From: Ariolimax columbianus
Lineage: Eukaryota; Mollusca; Gastropoda; Stylommatophora; Arionidae
Length of the DNA stretch: 64,000 nt
Reading direction: 5' to 3'
Assembly: GCA_036924085.1 (NCBI GenBank)
Contig: JAVGWX010000002.1
Span: 46,246,666 to 46,310,665 of the forward strand
The notes beneath the pieces were generated by a model. That model saw nothing but the letters and a program-made list of their open reading frames with translations, was not told the DNA's origin and ran no database searches. How positions within the stretch are numbered: the first letter of the stretch is position 1; each line of letters opens with the position of its first letter. The position numbers and the translations under genes were made by a program. Below are positions 46,070-56,639 of this stretch, piece by piece.

Positions 46070-47391
46070 AGAGAAAGTTCAGACTAGATAATGCCGTTCT
46101 CACGGAGCGAACTCCGCTACATGTTACCGCGAGAAACAAGTGTCACTACCATTCATACGGTCATTTTAGACAAACTTATAGACGTGTATTATTTGTTTCT
46201 CATTAGTTAACCGTGGTTTATGGCGCAGTGTGCTGCTTGTTTTAGTCAATATGCACAAACGAGTAAGTAAACAGTGCCTGTTTAATCGTGTTTCGTCAGA
46301 TTTGAAAGTGGCGTTTGATGGAAATATTTGGCATGGGGACTGAGTATATTTAGGTTGCGACGTATTGTAAATAGTGATTAAAACCTTCCTTGTTGGAGCA
46401 GCAGAACGATGAGCCAGCTCTTTCAGACAGGTGGCTCTGGTGTGCGCAGTCGACAAATTATTATATTTTCCCCCAATCTGGTTTTGTAATGTAAAATGTT
46501 CGTTTCTGTAGTATTAAAAAAAAATTCCACGTTGTTTGGAAGATAATTGTTCATTTTTGTGGTTGAAAATGCTAAGCACATTCATGTTAGAACTTGAAAT
46601 TTCTATTGGGAAGAGATTTCTGTGGGGAAATCTTTTAAAATGGCGCCGAGATTAAGAATGTGACGTGCACGCTAACCCGACATTTGGGTTCCATTAGCTC
46701 ATTTGGTTATATTAGCCCGTAATGAACTTTTGAAATCATTCGTTTTAATTGCTGTCTTCCCTAAGCGGGACATCACGAATGCGCAATGCCCGATTGTGTC
46801 CTGTTGTTCTAGCTCGATCCTGCCCATCAGTCTGATACCACTGCTTGGCTGCACTAAACTACAGTTCTTCTCTATCGACCGGTTCGTGAGAAGACGAGTT
46901 ATTGCCTCATTTATTCTGGTATCATATTAGGATGATTGTTTGAATACTTTTCTTTCAAGACGGCGTCTCACCGCAGGCTTTTCGCCAGGATGAATAGTAG
47001 TGTGTACCGTGCCATGATTTGGGGAGGCTACTGCAGTTATATTGAGTACCAACAATAACTGTAAAAAAAAAAATCAAGAACAATTACTATGGCGTTTGAC
47101 ATGAGAACACTAATAGCTTTAGAAGGTGAACAATCAAAGACAATGTTACCTACAGTGAGACTGGCGACACTAACCCCTACACAGTCTTGCAGATTCCTCA
47201 TGGGAACAACTCTTTGCCATGCTAAGTGTGGTTTTATTTTAGCGCTGCTCCAGAGTTTAAGCCTGCGTGCTGGATATTTTGTTATGATCAAAACGTTCTT
47301 ATTTTATTGAAAGGACTACGTGTGGTTGGAAGATCGTACGTTCGTCAACAATGTCAAACTTTGAACTCACCAGCGAGTGAGGACCGACCAC
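46070..47391. other. Unassigned upstream region of the 47.4-kb ORF
   Basis: No repeat family was recognised. AAAATGGCGCCGAG near 46638 resembles a YY1-type start-site element, and ATTGG (inverted CCAAT) with CCATATATAGAA lie just inside the downstream ORF (about 47430 and 47507). These could mark a promoter if the true start is later than 47392. Confidence 0.3.
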
Positions 47392-48518
47392 ATGGCTGAC
47401 GATGTTTTCTTGCCCGGAACGGCGTCTGATTGGTCCTTCGGCCGTACTCGTTCAGCGTACACAATAGTTTCTCAGTATCGACCGCGGCATCAGCGGATTA
47501 TTCCGCCATATATAGAACAGCGAACACATTCAAGGGATGTACCGGATGATCGATTGTCGCCCTTCGCTATTGTAAACGGCATGCGTTACTGCCCCTCCAG
47601 TTGCAAATCCAGACACTGGTGCCACGAAGTATCTAGAGGGCGGTGGTTGTCACGTGAGGTCAGAGGTCAGATAGAGATGAGACAAAGCTGTTGTCCAACG
47701 CCTTGTTATGAGGTAAATAGTCACGTGACCGTAGAAAGTGACATCTATAACCATCCCCGGCCGCTGTTCAGTTCAGAGCTGTGGAATAAACACAGGCGAC
47801 GGAAAAGCGTCCCCCATGTTGCAGTCGACGAAATAGTGCTTGGGGGTCACACAGACTTATATGGCTACCTGGCTCAAAGCAGTACCACAGCGCGCGACGA
47901 ACACCATTTACAACAATCCCGACTTTCGAGAACTAGAATTGTCAGAAGAACGTCCGGAAGTGTCCGGGATTTATCAACACATCTCTTCAAAGACAGCTCG
48001 GCTTGCAGCCGTAACATCCCACCAAGGCTTGTGGAGAATTCACATTTCTGCGATCGTTATGTGGGCAGCGGTCCTCGGAATTACTCAGCAGTGGATTGTC
48101 TGGAAACAGATTTAAATACATCTCCGGGTGATTCTGAGAACGCAACACCTGCCAACGAACAGGACGACATTCATTCAGAAAGCAGTGACAATTATTCTAG
48201 AATATATTCATTCATGGATTACGTTGACCCTCTGACCAAAATTACAGAAACCGAAATCTCAAACCACGTGTTGATTCGATTTACAAATATGGATACTTGT
48301 CCCACACATTCAGATGGGCAGTGTGTTAGAGGTTGTCCGTTGGCTGCTACGGAGGCATTTAGCTTCTGTAATACCCGCGGGAGTTGTCATTCTGGGCATT
48401 ATGGGAAGGGTAGCTACCGACGCCAGAGTGAAGCTGCGATGGGAAGCTTTTCTGAGGTCGCGTCACCAACTTCTGATGATGCAGGCTACAGGACAAAAAT
48501 ACAAGGAATACGTTGCAG
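47392..48518 (+). CDS. Orphan single-copy ORF/exon (376 codons), function unknown
   Basis: From ATG at 47392 (MADDVFLPGTASDWSFGRTR) the frame is open to TGA at 48556. A plausible donor, TTGCAG|GTATAG, ends the likely exon at 48518. The sequence is not repetitive and is richer in GC than its surroundings. An open frame this long is improbable by chance at this composition. The product is hydrophilic, with Cys-containing clusters (CPSSCKSRHWC, SCCPTPC, CVRGC) and an acidic Ser-rich part (SPGDSENATPANEQDD). No domain or signal peptide was recognised. A second frame overlaps from 47861 and 48314, with hydrophobic segments, so the coding frame is not certain. Homology is unknown to me. Confidence 0.45.
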
Positions 48519-48594
48519 GTATAGACTAATTTATATCACGAAAACTATACGATATTGATCAGATGACTATCGCTCAGACTAGACCATATCGATC

Positions 48595-49010
48595 AGACTG
48601 TTTATATGCTCAGAGGACTGGACCATATCGCACAGACTTGTGTTTTAATTGCCCAGACTAGACCATCTTGATCAGATGACCATATTTATCAGACTAGACC
48701 ACACTGATGAGACTAGACCATATCAATTAGACTGTTTATATGCTCAGACGCCTAGACCATATCGCCCAGACTTGTATATCACTTACTAGACCACACCGAT
48801 GAGACTAGACCATGTCTATCAGATTAAACTATATTGATTAGACTAGACCATATTGATTAGACTAGACCATATTGATTAGACTAGACCATATTGATTAGAC
48901 TAGACCATATTGATTAGACTAGACCATATTGATTAGACTAGACCATATTGATTAGACTAGACCATACTGATTAGACTAGCTCATTTCACCCAGGCTGTAT
49001 TTTTCTCAAT
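48595..49010. repeat. 19-bp tandem repeat (GACTAGACCATATTGATTA)
   Basis: About eight near-perfect 19-bp units at 48830-48985, surrounded by looser CAGACTAGACCATATCG-type relatives from 48560. Confidence 0.9.
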
Positions 49011-49429
49011 AAGTATAAAGACTATATAGTTTAGAATTGACCATATCACTCAGGATAGAGAATGTCGTTCAGACTAGAACCCTTGTGCTTGATGACTAGA
49101 AACAAACATATTGATATCCGACTATAATGCTGTGAGGAATAACTAAAGATCACCTGCCCATTATGTTAAGGCGATTCAGCGATTGACTGAGTAAATAAAT
49201 CACACAATTGAAAACTGCTTCTACTAATTAAGTGGGAGGGAGAAGGAAGGGCAAGGGATGTTGCTACAGAGTGCGCATGGAGTTTTATCCACTTGTAGAC
49301 ACGGTCCATCTGTGGCCCCATTCTCGTGCCGTGAACCCATTTCACACAGTTTTCACCTATGGCCCCCTTTGGAATATCATGAGGCCTCAGTGGACCATAT
49401 GGCCCCTATTTGATAACTGCTGGGCTAGA

Positions 49430-49740
49430 CCATATCACGTAGCTCAGACTGGGTTTAGTATCGCTCAGATTATATCTTATCGCTTGGACTATATTGTATC
49501 GCTTAAACTGTATCGTATCTCTTGGACTATATTGTATCGCTCAGACTGTATCGTATCTCTTGGACAATATTGTATCGCTCAGACTGTATTTTTATCACTC
49601 AGACTAGAAATATCACTGAGACAAAACCATGTCACTCAGATTATATTGTATCGTTCAGACTGAATTGTATCACCTAGACTGTATCATTAACGATCAGACT
49701 AGGTTTATATCGCTCAGACAAGAACATATCGCTATGCACC
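49430..49740. repeat. Degenerate ATCGCTCAGACT repeats
   Basis: Loose ~18-36-bp repeats of TATCGCTCAGACTGTATCGT and CTCTTGGACTATATTG, related in motif to the 48.6-49.0-kb array. Confidence 0.75.
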
Positions 49741-49744
49741 CATT

Positions 49745-49935
49745 TTGCAGATTGAAGCAGAGCTTCTGTGTCGCAGAGTGGTAAAGTCCTCGCTTCTCAT
49801 GACAGATGTATCAGGTTCGATCTTCGTTATTGAAAAGATCCAGAGAACCAACTGTAAATGCGTACTTAGCTTACTTATAAAGAAAGAAAGGTATTGAGGA
49901 ACGGAGCTGGTCATCCTACCCAAAAATGAAGCCTA
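49745..49935 (+). repeat. SINE1, plus-strand copy
   Basis: The tRNA-like head GTCGCAGAGTGGTAAAGTCC (A box) and CAGGTTCGATC (B box) is followed by AACTGTAAATGCGTACTTAG and GGAACGGAGCTGGTCATCC, the same body order as the 41225 copy. Confidence 0.68.
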
Positions 49936-50104
49936 GTAGAATAAACACTTCATCCCCGAGAGCAGTTTATGTATTGGGAGTAACTTGACATGAAGATCGA
50001 ATAATGTGGAAGAGGGGATGTTTTGCCGAAACCTACCAGCTAAACACACCTGCACACACCAACTCTCTCACATACCCTCACACACATTTTTATCAAGCTC
50101 ACGT

Positions 50105-50414
50105 AGACACTATCTATATCACACATAAGCACACGCATACATCCACTCTATCTATATCACACATAAGCACACACATACACTCTATCTATATCACACATAC
50201 GCACACATACACTCTATCTATATCACACATACGCACACATACACTCTATCAATATCACACACACGCACACATACACTCTATCTATATCACACATACGCAC
50301 ACATACACTCTATCTATATCACACACACGCACACATACACTCTATCTATATCACACATACGCACACATACACTCTATCTATATCACACATAAGCACACGC
50401 ACACATACACTCTA
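50105..50414. repeat. 32-bp tandem repeat (~10 units)
   Basis: The unit contains ACACTCTATCTATATCACAC and ATACGCACACAT with a 32-bp period. The Ser/Ile/Thr/His-rich open frame is a by-product. Confidence 0.92.
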
Positions 50415-50419
50415 GGTGA

Positions 50420-50730
50420 GGATGACGAACGTCTGGTTAGGGAAAATATACTGGCCAAGACCCCCATCTCGGCTTCCTGGTAGCCCTTCCTGTAAACGCG
50501 CTGTTTTCATGGCAGTCTGGCTAATGTGATCCCTGTAGTAGTGAATGACAAGCCAAGCATAGCACAACAGCCTGAAGGACCCCGGTCCACCTTCATTAGC
50601 ACGCTCGATATGTGAGGAAAGCTACAACAACCCGCCACATAACGTCCTTTTCATGGCGCACAAAAGAGTAACCTACTCATTGTGGGCATTCGCAAATAAC
50701 AAACAACAACATAGCCTATAACTCACACAT
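50420..50730 (-). repeat. Dispersed repeat DR-A, minus-strand copy
   Basis: Reverse complement carries TTGTTGTTTGTTATTTGCGA, GCCCACAATGAGTAGGTTAC, TTTTGTGCGCCATGAAAAGG and TGCTATGCTTGGCTTGTC, as in the plus copies at 22.4, 25.1 and 34.2 kb. Confidence 0.85.
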
Positions 50731-50734
50731 CCAC

Positions 50735-51200
50735 GCACTCATTTTTCACACAAATACACATACCACCACTCGCACAAACATACACCCACACTCGCATGCT
50801 CGCTCTCCCTCTCACACACACATTCTCCTGCTCAATCTGTCACACAAATGCGCACAATCATTCACACAAATGCGCACAATCGGTCACACATACTCACTGT
50901 CTTTCTTACACATACTCTGCCTCTCTTTCTCTGTCCCCCTCTCTGTCTCTTACATACACTCACACATACACACACACTATCTCTTCCACACACAAACCAT
51001 CTCAACCACGTACACAAGCACAGACGCGCGCATACTCTCAAACACTACACATTCTTTCTTACACATGCTTTCTCTAGCACACATAACACTGACCCACCCA
51101 CCCACACACACACACTCACATATGCATACACTTTTATCCCACACATTCTCTCTCATACATACTTTCTACAGCACCCACACACACACACGCGCGCTCGTAT
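50735..51200. repeat. CA-rich simple-sequence region
   Basis: Cryptic (CACACT/CACACA)n with interspersed CT runs. Three overlapping frames stay open because of base composition. Confidence 0.8.
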
Positions 51201-51246
51201 CTCAAAACGCGTTACCTGTCATCTTATATGTTTTCTCTATTGACAG

Positions 51247-51322
51247 TTTCGGCCGACGGAGTCAAGGCTGCGTACGAAGGACCAGCGAGTGTCTCGCCCT
51301 GGAGGCCGCGGAAATGATTGCG
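51247..51322 (+). other. Candidate internal or terminal exon (76 bp)
   Basis: A strong 3' splice site (ATGTTTTCTCTATTGACAG) and a strong donor (GCG|GTGAGT) bound 76 bp of GC-rich sequence in an AT/CA-rich setting. Joined to the donor at 48518, it continues the ORF in the upstream frame (FGRRSQGCVRRTSECLAL...). In the alternative overlapping frame it ends in a TGA after SADGVKAAYEGPASVSPW. It is inferred to be part of the gene at 47392; RNA evidence would be needed. Confidence 0.35.
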
Positions 51323-52000
51323 GTGAGTCAGTTGGCTTCCTTCCTGTCTCTCGCTAGTCTGGCATTCTGTGTCTGTTGTGAATGTGACGAATGCCCCAAT
51401 GGAAGTAGTGGTCTGTGTGCATAAACTGAACTGGCCGAGCCATTGTTGAACTTGACCGTTGTCTAAGTGACCGAGCTCAATATTCAGGCCCATTTCACCC
51501 AAATACTAATACAATGATAGTAATAATGCTATCATCATGTGCCCTCATACCACTTTCCGTTGACTATACATTTCTTCCACAACGTCTATCCCTTCAGACG
51601 ATATGTGTATTACAATCCAGCTTGGTGTTGCTATCCCGCCTTCCTTGGCCACTATTGCTCTCATTGTTTCCTCATGTTTTCACTAGGTAATCTTGATGAC
51701 CTTCTTTTTAATTTTATTTAGCAGTGATCTTTTAAAATTTAAAAAACAATCTTCTAAAGATTTCCGAGGTTTTCAATGTATGTATAGTATTCTTTTACTG
51801 TATATTACATTTATGTTGTTACAAATGAATGATCTGTATTTTTGGTTGTCCAGAAGTGACATTCACAAAACAAATCTAATTTTAAGACTTTTTCTCTCAT
51901 AATAAATTTGTTGTTGGAAAGCACTCGGTCTCAGTTAATTTAACTCTTTACAAGGTCTCTTTTGTAGTAGTTTACTGTAGTTTTCTTGTATTCCGAGACG
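51323..52000. other. Unassigned
   Basis: AT-rich, no recognisable exon or repeat. Confidence 0.4.
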
Positions 52001-52004
52001 TACT

Positions 52005-52185
52005 TGACAATTTGTACCAGCGTCCTCCTGGCTTTAGTGTAATGTGAGGAACTTCATTAGGCTCGACGCTATGCGGATTATTGTTGATCTCCGCCTCGTT
52101 GGTTAGGCTGCTGTGACACAACATGTTTCTAGTACGTAAAATATGGTGCCGCTCAGTATATTGTGTCTGACCCTGACAATGGCCT
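52005..52185 (+). repeat. Dispersed repeat DR-A, diverged copy
   Basis: GTCCTCCTGGCTTTAGTG, ATGCGGATTATTGTTGATCT, CGTTGGTTAGGCTGCTGTGA and ACAACATGTTTCTAGTACG parallel the second half of DR-A. Confidence 0.45.
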
Positions 52186-52785
52186 TCACTCCTAGTAGTA
52201 AAGTAACACATTGTAGATGTCTCACAGCAATCACTGTCGTTGGCGAAGAGATATAAGAGAGTTAACTGTATAAAGGTAAATCAGTCAGTAGGTCACAAAG
52301 GGGCATGGGATAGCTGAAAATGAATTTGGTATTTTGTAAAGGTGTCACTAGGTGGCAGTAACATCTAGCTGTGTGATTACTGTAAGTAGCAGACGCTAGG
52401 TGTCACATATACGTGAGCACCCGTGATAAAAAATGGCGTCTTGTGCTCACAGCGTCTACAATCAAAGAATAATCTGCACGTGGGGCAGTTTGTTATGAGG
52501 GGAGGGGGAGGGGGTTTAAAGGTCTTTCTAGAAAGGATATTCATAAGGAAATGCTTTCTATTTACTGCGAGAGATATTTGCTGCTAAAGCGGCGCATAAC
52601 TGGTTCCAAATATTTTCTCAAGGACGCAAAAAGAATAATTCCTGATGAAGTCCTGTTCGGATTTCAAGAAAAGTTTATGTGCGACGGGTGCGGGAATGAT
52701 TCGAGATGACAGGCGAGTAACGCCAAGTGGTATCACCATTTTGTGAGTTGGAATGGCCAGTTTCTTTCATGTCGCTTTGTCTTTC
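52186..52785. other. Unassigned
   Basis: No gene or dispersed repeat was recognised; a short G-rich run lies at 52498-52512. Confidence 0.4.
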
Positions 52786-52799
52786 GTAACATTAAGTTC

Positions 52800-53370
52800 T
52801 AATGATTTAAGAGCAGTACTCTGTCAACTATGCCAGCAGTCCGCGCCAAAAAGGGTAGTGGTACAGTGGGTTCCATCCCACTGCAACATCCAAGGCAACG
52901 AGGTGGCAGACAGACTGGCAAAAGAAAGTGCAAGACTACCACAAACAGATACTAGTATGACGTACGAAGAGTCAAAACGGCTTATTAGAGCTAGATACAT
53001 GACCAAATGGGAAACCGAACATACTGGCTACACAAAAAACGATGCCTATTACCAGTTGAACAGAAGAGAGCAGGTCGTGGTCTTCAGACTTCGCACTGGC
53101 CACAATAGACTGAGGTACCACCTATTCAACAAATTGAAGATAGGTGGCACTGACGAATGCCCGTGTGGTACCGGGAAAATGACCGCTGAGCATTTGCTGC
53201 AAAACTGCCCGACATACGAGGATCAGAGAAAGCAGATGTGGCCATCACCAGTGGCAACACTAGACAAGCTCTATGGCAGTGTCGACAGCCTCAGGATGAC
53301 GGCTGCTTTTTTCGAAAAAATAAAGGTTGATGTCTGACTGCGTACGAATGAAGAAGAAGAAGAAGAAGAA
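52800..53370 (+). pseudogene. 5'-truncated copy E of the GAA-tailed LINE, perfect 14-bp TSD
   Basis: Begins within the RNase H domain (NDLRAVLCQLCQQSAPKRV) and reads in one frame to the stop at 53337, followed by a GAA tail. It includes VPSHCNIQGNEVADRLAKE, the QVVVFRLRTGHNRLRYH block and DECPCGTGK...EHLLQNCP. The duplication GTAACATTAAGTTC (52786-52799 and 53371-53384) is perfect, so both ends are exact. The intact frame and perfect TSD suggest one of the youngest insertions here, although it lacks RT and half of RNase H and cannot act alone. The open frame begins upstream in host DNA (52753). Confidence 0.93.
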
Positions 53371-53384
53371 GTAACATTAAGTTC

Positions 53385-53695
53385 GCAACAGTACCCATTT
53401 ACAGTTGGGTCATGTCAAGACCAAGGATAAAAATAGGTTCTTTTGCCACGAAAAATAAGTGCCTTCCATTGTCCAGGAGCCCTACAATAATAAAGTATGT
53501 TTAAGTAGACCAATCCTTGAGAAAGACCTTTGATGTTTCTGCTGCAAGATAGATGCCTAGATTGTATGCTCCATTGAGGCCAACATATGTCTTTGTATAG
53601 TCCAGGGTTTGTCAACCTACATTCCAAGGATGGTCTCTAGAGTTTCGGCCAGAGATGCCCATTGAAAAAAAATAATAAGTCACTTAAAAACACTC
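53385..53695. other. Unassigned
   Basis: Host spacer between LINE copy E and the next array; nothing recognised. Confidence 0.4.
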
Positions 53696-53699
53696 AACT

Positions 53700-54570
53700 C
53701 GCAGTTGTGTACAGAGACATGCAGTTGTGTACAGAGATCTACAGTTGTTTACATGCACGTATAATTGTGTACAGAGACCTGTACTTCTGTACAGAGACCT
53801 GTAGTTCTGTACAGAGACCTGCAATTGTGTACATAGATCTACAGGTGTTTACAACATACGTGTAATTGTATACAGATACCTGCAGTTGTGTACAGAGACG
53901 TACAGTTGTGTACAGAGATCTACAGTTGTTTACATGCACGTATAATTGTGTACAGAGACCTGCAGTTCTGTACAGAGACCTGCAGTTGTGTACATAGATC
54001 TGCAGTTGTTTACAATGTACTTGTAATTGTATACAGAGACCTGCAGTTGTGTACAGAGACCTGCAGTTCTTCACTTGTTTACATGTACGTGTAATTGTGT
54101 ACAGAGACCACCTGCAGCTATGTACATAGACCTGCAGCTGTGTACATGCACGTGTAATTATGTGCAGAGACCTGCAGCTATGCACAGAGACCTACAGCTA
54201 TGCACGGAGACCTGCAGCTGTGTACATGCACGTGTAATTGTGTACAGAGACCACCTGCAGCTATGTACATAGACCTGCAGCTGTGTACATGCACGTGTAA
54301 TTATGTGCAGAGACCTGCAGCTATGCACAGAGACCTGCAGCTGTGTACATGCACGTGTAATTGTGTACAGAGACCACCTGCAGCTATGTACATAGACCTG
54401 CAGCTGTGTACATGCACATGTAATTGTGTACATAGACCTACAGCTATGCACGGATACCTGCAGCTGTGTACATGCACGTGTAATTGTGTACATAGACCAC
54501 ATGCAGCTATGTACATAGACCTGCAGCTGTGTACATGCACGTGTAATTATGCACAGAGACCTACAGTTGT
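53700..54570. repeat. ~20-bp GTGTACAGAGACCTGCAGTT array with ~123-bp higher-order units
   Basis: Base motif GTGTACAGAGACCTGCAG with Pst I sites (CTGCAG). In the right half, composite units starting GTAATTGTGTACAKAGACCA recur at 54091, 54234, 54357 and 54480 (143, 123 and 123 bp). Cys/Gln/Leu-rich frames are open on both strands because of the repeat. Confidence 0.92.
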
Positions 54571-54574
54571 GACA

Positions 54575-54891
54575 GATCAGCCAATTACTGTAAGTCTGCG
54601 CCCACTTTTGAAGCTGCATTTGTCTATTTATTCCTGTTCTTGTTGTCCGGTACTATGATTTTTAGTTAGCTCTACGTCACTGTCAGTAAATATTTATGTT
54701 GTATACAGTTTGAATAAGTAGGCCTCATGAAGGAAACACTTACTATTAATAGTCAAATGTGAGTCCAAAAGACAACCAAACACGGCGCGGGACGGCATCT
54801 TTTAAGGGCCGATCACATGGATTTGCAGATCGATAAAAGAAAATCAAGCACTGATCTGCCTATTTTAACACCGGAATTCTAGTGTGTGTGG

Positions 54892-54939
<48 letters not shown>

Positions 54940-55630
54940 CGCGCGTGCGTGTCTGTCTGTCTGTGTGTGTGCCTGTGGGGGGGGGGGGGGGGGCGGGATG
55001 AAAAGGACGAGTTTTATGGCACATGATTTATGATGAGAAAGAATATTTTAATTTTTTTCTCTTCATTTATTAAATTGTTTGTGTGTGGGCATAACTTGAA
55101 ATATCGCGTTAATTGTCACACCTTACACACGTGTCGGGAGTGCAGTGGGGATGTGATGGTTAGGAGGGTTACTAGGATGGAGGCACAAAAAGGGAAATAC
55201 TTACAAAACTTTCCCTGACAGAGCAGGGCACTAGAATCAGTATTTTTTTTTTTTTACCAAATTCACCAACAGATCACGGACAGTTATTATTTGATGTGCG
55301 ACTGATTGGTCACAATAACATGTGATGAGCTGTAGGCGTCATGGTTTATAACCTGAGACCTTACAGTCATTTTAAGTGTTCCTCAATAATAATACGATTG
55401 AGTACGGCTGCGCTTAGTCCGTGCCACAATTTCTCCTCCCTCTCTGCCTCTCCAACTGTATGCAATATTAAGGCATATCGAGTACCCAAGTGCATGCTGA
55501 TTTGCACGTTTCTATCAAGTTTTTAATCAAAATCAAAACTTGTTCAGCCCTCTGGGCAGCACAGGTATTCAACAAATTCGTCATCAGATGTTCACCGATA
55601 TATATATATTCTTAGTTCTTAGTCGACCTG
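54575..55630. other. Unassigned, with compound microsatellite at 54880-54995
   Basis: Holds a (GT)n(TA)n(GT)n block ending in a G-run (54977-54993). No coding or dispersed repeat evidence otherwise. Confidence 0.55.
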
Positions 55631-55634
55631 TACT

Positions 55635-55862
55635 TCTACAGGGGCACATGCCACTGTGCAGGTCCCAGCTCTGGCGTGGACATGATGTAGCCAGGAGGAT
55701 TCCCTGCACCGCGGGCTAGACTCGAGCAGCTCATTACTACGTGGAGGTTGGTTTACCGATGTTGAGTCCATCTTAGTAGACTCAAACATTAGAGCAAAGT
55801 AGATCCGCATCCTATTAGGCGCTATCTACGCCGGCCATGGTTAGGAAGTTTGCTTAGAGCAG
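55635..55862 (-). repeat. Dispersed repeat DR-B, minus-strand copy
   Basis: Reverse complement carries AGCGCCTAATAGGATGCGGA, TGTTTGAGTCTACTAAGATG, AGCTGCTCGAGTCTAGCCCG, CGCCAGAGCTGGGACCTGCA and GTAGAAGTACAGGTCGAC. Confidence 0.75.
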
Positions 55863-55864
55863 CG

Positions 55865-55946
<82 letters not shown>
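55865..55946. repeat. (TA)n microsatellite (~40 units)
   Basis: Nearly pure TA dinucleotide run directly at the edge of a DR-B copy. Confidence 0.95.
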
Positions 55947-55951
<5 letters not shown>

Positions 55952-56429
55952 GGTTTAATGACTAAAAGTTTCTGCAGCGTGCGGTATCCAGCTCTGTACC
56001 TAAACCTCCTTAGACATCTCTTGTGACATATCTAGCAGCTTAGAAATGTTACATTTCTTTGCCCGACAACACTCACAGATTGTTCACGTATAAATCCTTC
56101 CCTCTCAACTTATCACCACGCCTTTATGAACTATTCGCCCCGTTTTCGTTCCCTCTGACCTTATCCCTATTCGCCACTCTCTTCGTATCCTCGCGCCCCC
56201 CTCATCAGCACTTCACATCTCACCACTCCCTCTACTGACGAGTTGTCTTAGTCACCTCACTTCAGACTTTTAATGAACGTGTCCGATAACTGACAGGGTG
56301 AACATGGTCCAGCCTACACGGTCATGTGTTCCGTTCGATTGTTGTTGCTCGACACTATTCGTGTTTAGTTTAGTGGGAAAAAAACATGAAAAAAAACTAG
56401 TAAAAGTTGATTAAGGTTGAGCTTAATCA

Positions 56430-56560
56430 AAATTTAAAAATGGGTATGGTCAGATACCGCACCGAGACGAGAACACAAACAAAACCTACGTTACGACCAA
56501 TAGGCCTTCATTGGGGACAACAACACTGAACTAACAAATCAACATATATGAAAAAAAGGG
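56430..56560 (-). repeat. Dispersed repeat DR-D, partial minus copy
   Basis: AACCTACGTTACGACCAATA followed by GGCCT and a GACAACAACACTGAACTAAC block match 61760-61850 (minus). Confidence 0.5.
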
Positions 56561-56639
56561 TCAACTCATCTGTTTCAGGTAGGAGACGCTTTCTGTCTAA
56601 GCGACCGGTTATGTGTTTAGTTTAGATAACGCTTGGCGA

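Noticed and set aside
50004..51424. Open frames of 159, 131 and 184 codons rich in His/Thr/Ser
   Set aside because: They follow the CA-rich simple sequence and the 32-bp array. Only the small 51247-51322 segment has splice-site support.
53739..54658. Cys-rich frames on both strands (possible toxin-like peptides)
   Set aside because: The cysteines come from TGTACA/TGCAGC motifs of the tandem array; the pattern repeats with the DNA unit and has no signal peptide.
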